Shown: positions 24,430 to 32,316, counted from the stretch's first letter. The stretch is 64,000 bases of DNA from SXMI01 sp964391365 (GCA_964391365.1 CAYMKW010000001.1:27119-91118); one strand, 5' to 3'. The notes: generated by a model not told the origin, from the letters alone. Numbers and translations: made by a program.

Positions 24430-25781
24430 GCGTCGCGGTCGGCCTCCTGGCCGTCGTCCTGCTGGTCGCCGCCAACGCGTTCTTCGTGGCCGTGGAGTTC
24501 GCCATCGTCGCTGTCGACCGGACCCAGGTGCGCGTCCAGGCCGAACAGGGGTCCCGCCGGGCCGGGGTGGTCGCCGGGATGCTGGAGCACCTCTCGTTCC
24601 ACCTCAGCGGCGCCCAGTTCGGCATCACCGTCGTCAGCCTCGGACTCGGCGTGCTGGCCGAGCCGGTGGTCGCTCCGCTCGTGGCCCCGGGCCTCGAGGC
24701 GGTGTTCGGTGAGCGCAGCGGCGTCGCCTGGTCGGTTGCGGTGGCACTGATCCTGACCACGGTGGTCCAGATGGTGGTCGGCGAACTCGTCCCCAAGGGG
24801 ATTGCGGTCGCCCGTCCAATGGCCACGACGATGCGTCTGGCACCGGCGATGCGGATCTTCGACACGGTGTTCCGGCCGGTGATCGCCGTCTGCAACGCCG
24901 CTGCGGAACGGCTCCTGCGACTCGTCGGGATGGAACCGGCGGAGGAGCTGTCGGCGGTCCGCAGCCGTGAGGAGCTCCAGCGTCTGGTCCGCAATGCCGA
25001 GGCGCACGGTTCCATGGAGCCGCAGCAGGCCGAGTTGCTCGACCGGGCGTTCCGTTTCGGTGAGAAGAACGCCGCCGACGCCATGACCCCACGTCAGCAG
25101 GTCGAGGCGCTGGCCATCTCGGGAACGACCGGCGACCTGCTCGACGCCTCGCGACGGACCGGACTGTCGAGGTTCCCGGTGTTCACCGGTGACATCGATG
25201 GCGTCGAGGGCGTCGTTCACGTCAAGGACGTGCTCGGTCTGCCTCCGGAGCGTCGACGGAGTGAGCCGCTCGGCTCGCTGATCCGACGAGTCCGCATGGT
25301 GCCCGAGACCCTCGGGCTCGACGAGCTCATGGAGGCGCTCCAGGCCGAGGCAGGACAGTTCGCCGTGGTGCTCGACGAATTCGGATCGGTCGCCGGGATC
25401 GTCACGCTCGAGGACCTGGTCGAGGAGATCGTTGGCGACATCGCCGACGAGCACGACCTGGTCGTCGTCCCGACCCGCCGCACCTGGGGCGGGGCCTACC
25501 TGCTGAGTGGACGGCTGCACCCGGACGAGGTCCGCGACGAGTGCGGACTGGAGCTCCCGGACGGTGAGTACGACACACTCGCCGGGTTCGTCCTGGCGGA
25601 ACTCGGACGGATCCCGGCGCCGGGCGACGGGTTCGAGCACCAGGGGTGGGCGGTGTCGGTGGCGGTCATGGACGCCCGCCGGGTCGACACCGTCCGGCTC
25701 GTCGCGCCCGTGCCCGGATTCGAGGGATCCGACGACGTCCACCGGGCCCGCGGGTCGGAGCGGAACGGGGACTCGCCGTGA
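24426..25781 (+). CDS. CNNM/HlyC-CorC family membrane protein with CBS pair
   Basis: 451 residues; GTG 24426. The N-terminal DUF21/CNNM domain has a hydrophobic start (VAVGLLAVVLLVAANAFFVAVEFAIV), LSGAQFGITVVSLGLG and the conserved GELVPKGIAVARP. A CBS pair follows (about residues 225-345; MTPRQQVEAL, FVVLDEFGSVAGIVTLEDLVEEIVGDI-like block). The C-terminal CorC/HlyC transporter-associated domain (LLSGRLHPDEVRDECGLELPDGEYDTLAGFVL) is complete. The family is linked to magnesium or cobalt export and salt tolerance. A second, shorter paralogue follows with a 4-base overlap. Confidence 0.9.
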   Translation: MSVAVGLLAVVLLVAANAFFVAVEFAIVAVDRTQVRVQAEQGSRRAGVVAGMLEHLSFHLSGAQFGITVVSLGLGVLAEPVVAPLVAPGLEAVFGERSGVAWSVAVALILTTVVQMVVGELVPKGIAVARPMATTMRLAPAMRIFDTVFRPVIAVCNAAAERLLRLVGMEPAEELSAVRSREELQRLVRNAEAHGSMEPQQAELLDRAFRFGEKNAADAMTPRQQVEALAISGTTGDLLDASRRTGLSRFPVFTGDIDGVEGVVHVKDVLGLPPERRRSEPLGSLIRRVRMVPETLGLDELMEALQAEAGQFAVVLDEFGSVAGIVTLEDLVEEIVGDIADEHDLVVVPTRRTWGGAYLLSGRLHPDEVRDECGLELPDGEYDTLAGFVLAELGRIPAPGDGFEHQGWAVSVAVMDARRVDTVRLVAPVPGFEGSDDVHRARGSERNGDSP

Positions 25782-26851
25782 GCTGGTGGGCGGTGCTCCT
25801 GGTGGCCGTGGCGCTCCTGGCCGGCAACGCGTTCTTCGTCGCCGTGGAGTTCGCGCTCCTCGCGGCTCGTCAGACCCGTGTCGAGCGGATGGTCGAGGAG
25901 GGTCGCTTCGGCGCCCCGACGGCGCTCCGTCAGATGCGTTCGCTCAACCTGCAGCTGGCCACCTGCCAGCTGGGGATCACCGTCATGTCACTGCTCCTCG
26001 GTTGGCTGGTCGAACCGTCGATCGGTCACGTGGTGGAGGGGTGGGTGGGCGCGTCGCCGATCCCGCCGGCCGTCGGCGCCGTCCTGGGCGTCGGCATCGC
26101 CCTGGTCATCGTCGCGTTCTTCCACATGGTCCTCGGCGAGATGGTGCCCAAGTCGGTGGCGCTCACCGCCCCGGAGCGCGTTGCGACGGTGCTGGCGCCG
26201 CTGCAGCGCGGCGTCGTCCTGCTGGTCCGGCCCGTGGTGGTGGTGCTCGACCGGCTGTCGCGGTGGGGGACCCGACTCCTCCGGGTCGAGTCGACCGACG
26301 AGCTCACCGAGGCCCACTCGCCGAACGAGCTGGCGGCGATCCTGAGCGAGTCGGCGCAGGGCGGCGAGCTCCAGGCCACCGAGCACGTGCTGTTGTCCGG
26401 CGCCATCGGCTACCTCGGCGGCCGAGTGGCGGACCACCTCACCCCTCGCTCGGAACTCGTCACCGTCCCGACCACCGCGACGGTCCGGGAGGCCGAGGAA
26501 CTGATCCACCGCTCCGGCCACTCCCGGGTGCTCGTGACGACGGAGGGATCCGACGAGGTGGCGGGCTTCCTGCACGCCAAGGACCTGCTGCGACTGGATC
26601 CGGGACAGCGTGACGGGTTGCTGCCGAACCGGGTCGTGATCGCCCCCGTCAGGGTGGCGCCCGATGAGCCGCTCGCCGACGTCCTGGTCCGGATGCGTGA
26701 GCGCCGCCGTCACGTGGCGGTGGTGGCCGAGCGGACCGACCGGCCGGGTGCCCCGGGCCCGCTCGTCGGCCTGATCACGCTGGAGGACGTCCTGGAGGCG
26801 ATCGTCGGCGACATCCGGGACGAGAGCGACCGCCGCACGGGGCGCTCGTGA
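25778..26851 (+). CDS. CNNM/HlyC-CorC family membrane protein, short form
   Basis: 357 residues; GTG 25778 overlaps the previous stop by 4 bases. It has the same DUF21/CNNM domain (LLAGNAFFVAVEFALLAARQTR, CQLGITVMSLLLGWLVEP, GEMVPKSVAL) and a CBS pair ending LVGLITLEDVLEAIVGDIRDE. It lacks the CorC/HlyC domain of its neighbour and stops soon after the second CBS. Paralogous tandem pairs of this kind are common in actinobacteria and the two proteins may form a heteromer in the membrane. Confidence 0.9.
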   Translation: MSWWAVLLVAVALLAGNAFFVAVEFALLAARQTRVERMVEEGRFGAPTALRQMRSLNLQLATCQLGITVMSLLLGWLVEPSIGHVVEGWVGASPIPPAVGAVLGVGIALVIVAFFHMVLGEMVPKSVALTAPERVATVLAPLQRGVVLLVRPVVVVLDRLSRWGTRLLRVESTDELTEAHSPNELAAILSESAQGGELQATEHVLLSGAIGYLGGRVADHLTPRSELVTVPTTATVREAEELIHRSGHSRVLVTTEGSDEVAGFLHAKDLLRLDPGQRDGLLPNRVVIAPVRVAPDEPLADVLVRMRERRRHVAVVAERTDRPGAPGPLVGLITLEDVLEAIVGDIRDESDRRTGRS

Positions 26852-28257
26852 CACCCGAGGATCGTCTGGCGCTGGCGGCCGCCCTGGGCGAACAGCTCGG
26901 CGTGGTCGCCGAGGTCCGCGATGCGAACCGGCTCTCCTCCGGCGCGTCGCGGCTCACCTGGATCGTCGACGTGGACCTGGGGGGCGTTCCCCGGCAGGTG
27001 GTGGTGCAACGTGAACGCCCCGGGGGAACCCGATCGGCATCCGGGATGGCGGCGGAGGCTGCGTTGCTCCGCGATGCTGCTGCGGCCGGCGTGCCGGTCG
27101 CACCGGTCCTGGCCTGCGACCGGGTCGCCTCCGGTGGGGACCCGCTCGGCGCCTGGATCGCCCTGGGCATGGTCGACGGCGAGACCGTGCCGCGCCGGAT
27201 CCTGCGTGACGAACATCTGGCCGGGGCCCGGTCGGTCCTCCTCGCCCAGTGCGCCGCTGCACTGGTGGGGATCCACGGCATCCGTCCCGCCGAGTCCCAC
27301 GGGTTGTCGGCGACCGATCAGGTCGCCGAGTTCCGAGCGGTACTGGACCTGTTCGGCGACCCGCAGCCCGTCTTCGAGCTCGCCTTCCGATGGCTCGAGC
27401 GGCGTCGCCCCGAGTCGACCTCCACGCTCTCGGTCGTCCACGGCGACTTCCGACTGGGGAACGTCGTGGTCGGTGAGGACGGGCTGCGGGCGGTCCTGGA
27501 CTGGGAGCTGGCCCACCTCGGCGACCCGGTCGAGGACCTCGGTTGGTTCTGTGCGCGTGCCTGGCGTTTCGGTTCGTCCCGGCCCGCCGCCGGACTCGGT
27601 GAGCTCGAGGAGTTCCTCGATGCCTACCGTGCGGCGGGCGGTGCCGAGGTGTCGCCCGGGTCACTCCGTTGGTGGCAGGTCCTGGCGACGCTCAAGTGGG
27701 GGATCATGTGCATCGTCCAGGCCTCGGCGCACCAGCGCGGGGCGAGCCGTTCGGTGGAACTCGCCGCCATCGGACGGCGCGTCGCCGAGACCCAGGAGGA
27801 CCTGCTCGAGCTGATCGACGGGCCGTCGTCGATCATTCCGGTCGAGGCGCCTGCCGGGCCCGACCGGCCGGTCGGTTGGGCCCCGCTCGGCGGGCCGGGT
27901 GGGCCCACGGTCCGGCCCGGTGGGGCCGAGCTGCTCGACGCCGTTGGTGGATTCCTGTCCGAGGTCCGGGACGAGGTTCCGGGTCGGATCGGCTTCCACG
28001 CCCGGGTGGCCGCCAACGTGGTGGCGCAGGTCGAACGGGAGCTGGTGCTGGGCCCGCTCATCGCGGATCGGCACGGGGAGAGACTGGCTGAGCTCGGCGT
28101 GGCCGACGACGAGGCGCTCGTCGGACGCATCCGTGCCGGGGACTTCGACGGCGACGACCGGGCGCTGCTGGAGGCGCTCCGTTCGGCCACCCGTGACACG
28201 CTGGCCGTCGTGCACCCGGGCCACGCGCAACTTCCCGGAGGCGACGGGGCCTCGTGA
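26848..28257 (+). CDS. APH-like phosphotransferase fused to a DUF6285-type domain
   Basis: 469 residues; GTG 26848 overlaps the previous stop. Residues 1-330 are an aminoglycoside-phosphotransferase-like kinase fold: SGASRLTWIVDV nucleotide region, LSVVHGDFRLGNVVV (catalytic HGDxxxxN near residue 200) and AVLDWELAHLGDPVEDLGW (metal-binding DxE). It is closest in feel to the ACAD10/ACAD11-type kinases linked to fatty acid breakdown. Residues 360-465 form a second, helical domain (DAVGGFLSEVRDEVPGRIGFHARVAANVV) like DUF6285, usually a separate small gene beside this kinase. The substrate is unknown; a hydroxylated acyl-CoA is a reasonable guess from the family. Confidence 0.82.
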   Translation: MTPEDRLALAAALGEQLGVVAEVRDANRLSSGASRLTWIVDVDLGGVPRQVVVQRERPGGTRSASGMAAEAALLRDAAAAGVPVAPVLACDRVASGGDPLGAWIALGMVDGETVPRRILRDEHLAGARSVLLAQCAAALVGIHGIRPAESHGLSATDQVAEFRAVLDLFGDPQPVFELAFRWLERRRPESTSTLSVVHGDFRLGNVVVGEDGLRAVLDWELAHLGDPVEDLGWFCARAWRFGSSRPAAGLGELEEFLDAYRAAGGAEVSPGSLRWWQVLATLKWGIMCIVQASAHQRGASRSVELAAIGRRVAETQEDLLELIDGPSSIIPVEAPAGPDRPVGWAPLGGPGGPTVRPGGAELLDAVGGFLSEVRDEVPGRIGFHARVAANVVAQVERELVLGPLIADRHGERLAELGVADDEALVGRIRAGDFDGDDRALLEALRSATRDTLAVVHPGHAQLPGGDGAS

Positions 28258-29003
28258 CCGACGTCCTCCTGCTCTCGCCGCACTTCGACGACGTCCCGCT
28301 GTCCCTCGGCCAGTCCCTCACGGACGGACGGCTGGCCGGGGCCAGTGTGACCGTGGCGGTGGTGTTCAGCCGCTCGAACTGGACGCGATGGTTCCACCCG
28401 ACGGCGGGACGGGCCGCTCCGGTCAGCCGATGGCGTCGGGTCGAGGAGTCGTTGGCGGCGAAGCGGTTCGGCTACCGGGTCGTGACGCTGGGCGCCGAGG
28501 AGTGGATGCTGCGCACGGGCCGGACCGACCTCGCGGGTCTGCTCGATCCCGACGCCGACGTCAACGCCAACGGTCTGGACGAGCGGGTCCTGCAGCGGCT
28601 GCAACCGCTGCTCGACGGCGCCGGTGCGGTCTGGACCTGCGCCGGTGTGGGGAACCACGTCGACCACCAGGTGGTCCGCGAGATCGGAGCCCGGCTCGTC
28701 GACTCGGGTCGCCCCGGCGTGGCGTTCTACCTCGACCGGCCGTACGCGGCGCTCGCCGACGCTGCCGAGCTCGAGGCCGTGGGGCGCCGACTGGCCGACC
28801 GCCTCGGTGCGCCGCTCGAGCTCGTCGACGTCTCCGGCCCGATCGGTCCGGGTCTGGGACGGCGACTGCGACGGACCTACCCCAGCCAGATCGACGACCT
28901 CTTCCGCTCGGCCATGGACGCCGATGTGGCGTCCGGCGCCGTCGAGCAGGTCTGGGTGCTGCGGGATGAGGACCGGCACGGGACGATCCTCACGGGACGC
29001 TGA
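28254..29003 (+). CDS. PIG-L/LmbE family deacetylase
   Basis: 249 residues; GTG 28254 overlaps the previous stop by 4 bases. The metal site motif appears as LLSPHFDDVPLSLG (PHxDD with Phe for the usual Pro) and the downstream pair as GVGNHVDHQVVREIG. The family removes N-acetyl groups from sugars, including MshB in mycothiol synthesis and PIG-L in GPI anchors. An mshC-like gene lies 2 kb downstream, so an MshB-like role is possible, but the sequence is divergent and the operon partner is a kinase. Its stop codon lies inside the 12-base direct repeat that flanks the accessory element. Confidence 0.82.
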   Translation: MTDVLLLSPHFDDVPLSLGQSLTDGRLAGASVTVAVVFSRSNWTRWFHPTAGRAAPVSRWRRVEESLAAKRFGYRVVTLGAEEWMLRTGRTDLAGLLDPDADVNANGLDERVLQRLQPLLDGAGAVWTCAGVGNHVDHQVVREIGARLVDSGRPGVAFYLDRPYAALADAAELEAVGRRLADRLGAPLELVDVSGPIGPGLGRRLRRTYPSQIDDLFRSAMDADVASGAVEQVWVLRDEDRHGTILTGR

Positions 29004-29004
29004 G
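28993..29004 (+). repeat. Direct repeat, left copy (flank of accessory element)
   Basis: CGGGACGCTGAG, identical to 30380-30391; it includes the stop of the deacetylase gene. It may be a target-site duplication or attachment core. Confidence 0.75.
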
Positions 29005-29007
29005 TTC

Positions 29008-29043
29008 GGCAGCAAGGTGAGATGGATGGAGCAAGTCTCCATC
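29008..29043 (+). repeat. Terminal inverted repeat, left
   Basis: 36 bases starting GGCAGCAAGGTGAGATGG; pairs with 30337-30372 at 31 of 36 positions. Confidence 0.85.
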
Positions 29044-29134
29044 CCCGTTGACGATCGCGAACGAAACCAACCCGGCGATCTGGGGCAGTCGGCGCCGGGG
29101 CGAATGTAGGTAGGCGGTCGAACGGGGTGGGTCC

Positions 29135-29140
29135 TACGTT
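29135..29140 (+). promoter_or_regulatory. -10-like element for the VOC gene
   Basis: TACGTT, 6 bases before GTG 29147; the gene in the element uses the same leaderless layout as the host genes. Confidence 0.5.
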
Positions 29141-29146
29141 GTGGCC

Positions 29147-29563
29147 GTGACGACTTCCGACGCAGTTCTCCATCTCTCGATCCCGGTCGACGATCTGGAT
29201 GCGGCTCGTCGCTTCTACGTCGACGCGTTCAGGTGCAGCGTCGGGCGGGTGCGCGAGGACTGGGTCGATGTGTGGTTCTACGGGATGCAGCTCACGCTGC
29301 AGCATCGGCCTGGTGAGGTGCGCGCGCCCGGGGAGGAGGGCGTTCGCCACTTCGGTGTCGTCCTGACCGATCGCGAGAGCTACTCGAAGCTGGTCGATCG
29401 TCTCCGCGCTGCAGGGGTCAGCTGGCTGTCAGAGCCTGCGGATCACGCCGAGGTCACCCTGAGCGGCAAGGTCGGCGGCAAGCTCGCCGATCCGAGCGGC
29501 AACGTCATCGAGGTGAAGTACTACGCCGACGCGGACGCGTATCGCGCAGGCGCCAGCGAGTGA
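29147..29563 (+). CDS. VOC (glyoxalase/dioxygenase fold) family protein
   Basis: 138 residues from GTG 29147, chosen for the promoter spacing (GTG 29141 is the alternative). The vicinal oxygen chelate fold shows as two beta-alpha-beta modules: VLHLSIPVDDLDAARRFYVDAF, then EGVRHFGVVLTDRESYSKLVDRLRAAG and finally DPSGNVIEVKYYAD. The His of LHLSI, the His of RHFG and the Glu of IEVKYY are in the places of metal ligands, so a metal-dependent enzyme is plausible. The family includes glyoxalases, fosfomycin-resistance enzymes and bleomycin-binding proteins; the substrate cannot be told. It is carried inside the inverted-repeat element. Confidence 0.85.
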   Translation: MTTSDAVLHLSIPVDDLDAARRFYVDAFRCSVGRVREDWVDVWFYGMQLTLQHRPGEVRAPGEEGVRHFGVVLTDRESYSKLVDRLRAAGVSWLSEPADHAEVTLSGKVGGKLADPSGNVIEVKYYADADAYRAGASE

Positions 29564-29609
29564 CGCACCACGTCGCAGTCCCGGCGTTCGGGGGCACCCG
29601 ACCGGCAGG

Positions 29610-30068
29610 TCAGAGCGGCAACTCCATCCAGTTCGGGTTCGGCTTGAACCCGGCGCTTTCGTAGAGCGGTTTCCCATCAGGAGTTGCGTACAACAGGAGC
29701 CGCCTGAGGCCGAGCTGGTCCGCCTCGCGTCGACAGGCTGCGAGCAGCTGTCGCCCCAGGCCGTGACGCCGATGAGTAGGCGCGACGTACATGTTGATGA
29801 TGTAGCCCTCGACCCCCGAGGTGTCCTCGGGTCGGGGTGCGAGGTCGAGCAGCAGCATGGTCACCGCGCCCACGGCGATGCCGTCGCGCTCGGCCAACCA
29901 GGAACGGCTCGTGGCGGACTCGTGATGTCGGCGGAGGAAGTCGACGGTCGCAGCTCTGAACTCCGCCGGGAGCCGCGTCGGGTCGACGCCGCGATGCTCG
30001 GCCAGGAACCTCAGCCGCAGCTCGGCAACTGCATCGAGATCTGCCTCAGTCGTCTCGCGAATGAACAC
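29610..30068 (-). CDS. GNAT-family N-acetyltransferase
   Basis: 152 residues from GTG 30068 on the minus strand; CAGGCT lies 6 bases upstream. It begins VFIRETTEADLDAVAELR. The acetyl-CoA site is seen in IINMYVAPTHRRHGLGRQLLAACRREA (motif R-x-x-G-x-G near residues 105-112), followed by LLLYATPDGKPLYESAGFKPNPNWMEL, the usual C-terminal GNAT block. It faces the VOC gene tail to tail with a 46-base spacer inside the inverted-repeat element. Acceptor unknown; such genes are often resistance or detoxification passengers. Confidence 0.88.
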   Translation of the reverse strand: MFIRETTEADLDAVAELRLRFLAEHRGVDPTRLPAEFRAATVDFLRRHHESATSRSWLAERDGIAVGAVTMLLLDLAPRPEDTSGVEGYIINMYVAPTHRRHGLGRQLLAACRREADQLGLRRLLLYATPDGKPLYESAGFKPNPNWMELPL

Positions 30069-30336
30069 AGTGGGAGCCTGATGGAGGTGGCAACGACGCG
30101 CCAACCGCGATTCAAGCGCTCGTACCCGGCGTTCGGGGGCGGGAAGTTCTCTGGGCAGTGTGCGACTCCTGAGGGCACGCGATGCCCAGAGGTCACACGC
30201 TCGCTCGTCGGGTTGGCCGATTTGCCGGCCCTTCGCGTTGCAGAGCAACGCGAAACGCCTGGATTCCGCTGCGACGAGGGTGTCCTCAAGGTGCCGGTAG
30301 GGGGCACTCGCGAGGCCCATCATCAGCTCGCCGTGC
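30069..30336. other. Non-coding part of the accessory element with strong hairpin
   Basis: No convincing gene. It contains a perfect 10-bp hairpin with a 3-base loop at 30232-30254 (TTCGCGTTGC-AGA-GCAACGCGAA). The 16-mer CCCGGCGTTCGGGGGC occurs here at about 30125 and again at about 29580, between the two passenger genes. Confidence 0.6.
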
Positions 30337-30372
30337 GATGGACATTTGCTCCATCTGTCTAACCTTGCTGCC
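30337..30372 (-). repeat. Terminal inverted repeat, right
   Basis: 36 bases, reverse complement starting GGCAGCAAGGTTAGACAG; 31 of 36 match the left end. Confidence 0.85.
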
Positions 30373-30379
30373 TATCCCG

Positions 30380-30391
30380 CGGGACGCTGAG
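30380..30391 (+). repeat. Direct repeat, right copy
   Basis: CGGGACGCTGAG, identical to 28993-29004. Confidence 0.75.
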
Positions 30392-30430
30392 GCCAGAGGG
30401 GCGATCTGGCCGGTCAGGGGCCACGACCGG

Positions 30431-30436
30431 TAGCGT
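30431..30436 (+). promoter_or_regulatory. -10-like element for npdG
   Basis: TAGCGT, 6 bases before ATG 30443. Confidence 0.55.
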
Positions 30437-30442
30437 GTCGGG

Positions 30443-31099
30443 ATGCAGATCGGCGTGCTCGGAGGAACGGGTCCGGCGGGGAGCGGCCTGGCCGTCCGGC
30501 TGGCATCGGTGGGGTTCGACGTGGTCGTGGGATCGCGCTCGAAGTACCGGGCGATGGAGGTCCGCGACAAGCTCCTGTCGCGCTACCCGGACCGTGGCCT
30601 GTCGATCGAGGCCGGCGACAACCACGAGGCGTCGTCCGCTGACGTCGTGTTCATCGCCACGCCCTGGGACGCCGCCGGAGCGACGGCATCGGAGTGCGCC
30701 GCCGAGCTGAAGGGCAAGGTCGTCGTGTCCATGGCGAACGCCCTCGCTCGGGTGGGCCACGAGTTCCAACCGCTCGTCCCGCCGCGAGGCTCCGTCGCCG
30801 CATCCGTGCAGGCGGCGGTTCCCAAGTCGCTGGTGGCCGCGACCATGCACCACGTCCCGGCCAAGGAGCTCGGTGAGATCGACCACCCGGTCGAGTCGGA
30901 CGTGCTCGTGTGCTCCGACCATCCGTCGGCCACGGCGACGACCATCGACATCGTCTCGAAGATCCCGGACCTCCGGGCCGTCGACGCCGGTGAACTGTCG
31001 AACGCCGCACCGATCGAGGCGTTCGCCGCGGTCCTGCTCCAGGTCAACGTCAAGTACAAGACCCGGGTGGCGATCCGCTTCACCGGTCTCCCGCACTGA
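30443..31099 (+). CDS. npdG: NADPH-dependent F420 reductase
   Basis: 218 residues; leaderless ATG 30443. The Rossmann motif IGVLGGTGPAGSGLAVRLA opens the protein and VVVGSRSKYRA, with its Ser/Arg pair, is the NADP phosphate-binding loop. Later blocks VVFIATPWDAAGATA, KVVVSMANAL and SVAASVQAAVPKSLVAATMHHVPA match the Fno/NpdG family, which moves hydride between NADPH and coenzyme F420. Length is right for the family. It is presumed to supply F420H2 to cytosolic reductases; F420 biosynthesis genes are not in this window. Confidence 0.88.
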   Translation: MQIGVLGGTGPAGSGLAVRLASVGFDVVVGSRSKYRAMEVRDKLLSRYPDRGLSIEAGDNHEASSADVVFIATPWDAAGATASECAAELKGKVVVSMANALARVGHEFQPLVPPRGSVAASVQAAVPKSLVAATMHHVPAKELGEIDHPVESDVLVCSDHPSATATTIDIVSKIPDLRAVDAGELSNAAPIEAFAAVLLQVNVKYKTRVAIRFTGLPH

Positions 31100-31140
31100 G
31101 CGATCCCCCGACCGTGCCCGGCCGATGTCGGGCCACCCGG

Positions 31141-31146
31141 TAGCCT
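31141..31146 (+). promoter_or_regulatory. -10-like element for mshC
   Basis: TAGCCT, 8 bases before GTG 31155. Confidence 0.55.
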
Positions 31147-31154
31147 CACCCGCT

Positions 31155-32303
31155 GTGCGCCTGTACGACACCGCTCGGCGCGAGGTGGTGCCCTTCGAGC
31201 CCGCCGGCCGGACCGTCACCATGTACACGTGCGGGATCACCCCGTACGACTCGACGCACCTCGGGCACGCGACCACCTACCTGACCTACGACGTCCTGCA
31301 GCGCCGGCTCCGGGACCTGGGTCACGACACCCGGTGCGTCCGCAACGTCACCGACGTGGACGACAGCATCCTGCCCAAGGCGAGGGAGCTGGGAGTCCAC
31401 TACCTGGACCTAGCCGCCGCCGAGCTGGCCCGCTTCGATGCCGACGTGGCGTGGCTCGAGATGATCCCTGCGTGGTCCGAGCCGCGGGCCACCTCCGCGA
31501 TCGCCGACATCCGCGGGTTCATCGGCATGGTGCTCGACACCGGCCACGCCTACACGGCCGCCGGCGGCGTCTACTTCGACGTGTCGACCGCCCCGGAGTT
31601 CGGATTCCTGAGCCACCTCGACCGGGCCGAGATGCTGGCGCTGGCCGCCGAGCGGGGCGGAAACGTCGAGGATCCCGCGAAACGGGATCCGCTCGACTTC
31701 GTGCTGTGGCAGCCGTCGCTGCCCGACGAGCCGAGCTGGGACACGCTCTGGGGACCCGGACGGCCCGGCTGGCACATCGAGTGTTCGGCGTTGTGCCTGC
31801 GCGAGCTCGGCACGACGATCGATCTGCACGGCGGGGGTTCCGACCTGATCTTCCCCCACCACGAGTGCGAGGCGGCCCAGTCGCGAGCCGCAACCGGCGA
31901 ACCACTCGTCCGACACTGGATGCACCAGGCCATGGTCCGCATGGACGGCGAGAAGATGTCCAAGTCCCTCGGCAACCTCGTGTTCGTCTCGGACCTGGCC
32001 CAGCACTGGGACCCCCGCTCGGTCCGACTCGCCTGTGTCGGCCACCACTACCGGGACGGTTGGGAGTGGCACGGTGGGCTCCTGCCCGAGGCCGACGAGC
32101 GGCTCCGTCGCTGGGTCGGCGCCGGCGAGGGCTCCGGGGCGCTCGAGCAGGTCCGGGCCGCGCTCGACGAGGACCTCGACACGCCCGGAGCTGTTGCAGC
32201 GATCGACTCGGCTGCTGCTCGAGGAGTCGGCGTGTCGGAGGCGGCGGCGCTGCTCGGGGTCCACACCGACCGGCCGGTCGACTCGCCCTCGTCACCTGTG
32301 TGA
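31155..32303 (+). CDS. mshC: Cysteine:glucosaminyl-inositol ligase (MshC-like)
   Basis: 382 residues from GTG 31155; an upstream ATG at 31125 would add 10. It is of the cysteinyl-tRNA synthetase fold. YTCGITPYDSTHLGHATTYLTYDVL contains the first zinc cysteine and the HIGH-like THLGHA; RNVTDVDDSIL follows. PGWHIECSALCL, GGGSDLIFPHHECEAAQS and the KMSKS motif (GEKMSKSLGNLV) are all present. The TPYDSTHLGHA form and the length near 400, with no anticodon-binding extension, favour MshC, which joins Cys to GlcN-inositol in mycothiol synthesis, over a true CysS. A second cysS elsewhere in the genome would settle this. Confidence 0.75.
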   Translation: MRLYDTARREVVPFEPAGRTVTMYTCGITPYDSTHLGHATTYLTYDVLQRRLRDLGHDTRCVRNVTDVDDSILPKARELGVHYLDLAAAELARFDADVAWLEMIPAWSEPRATSAIADIRGFIGMVLDTGHAYTAAGGVYFDVSTAPEFGFLSHLDRAEMLALAAERGGNVEDPAKRDPLDFVLWQPSLPDEPSWDTLWGPGRPGWHIECSALCLRELGTTIDLHGGGSDLIFPHHECEAAQSRAATGEPLVRHWMHQAMVRMDGEKMSKSLGNLVFVSDLAQHWDPRSVRLACVGHHYRDGWEWHGGLLPEADERLRRWVGAGEGSGALEQVRAALDEDLDTPGAVAAIDSAAARGVGVSEAAALLGVHTDRPVDSPSSPV

Positions 32304-32316
32304 ACACTCCGTGAGC

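Larger units (their letters stand above)
29008..30372. mobile_element. Putative non-autonomous element with 36-base terminal inverted repeats
   Basis: The ends at 29008-29043 and 30337-30372 are inverted repeats (both begin GGCAGCAAGGT when read inward) matching at 31 of 36 positions without gaps. Each end can also fold into a small hairpin (GATGGAG/CTCCATC on the left, GATGGA/TCCATC on the right). Just outside both ends lie perfect 12-base direct repeats. Inside are a VOC gene, a GNAT gene on the opposite strand and about 270 bases of non-coding sequence, but no transposase or integrase. It separates the deacetylase gene from npdG. The base composition looks less GC-rich than its surroundings. 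Confidence 0.6.

Noticed and set aside
29008..30372. Integron cassettes with attC sites
   Set aside because: One end contains GTCTAAC, which fits the R-box consensus, but the matching core site and the usual paired L boxes are not found, the two genes face opposite ways and no integrase is present.
29008..30372. Complete insertion sequence
   Set aside because: No transposase frame exists between the inverted repeats; only VOC and GNAT proteins are encoded.
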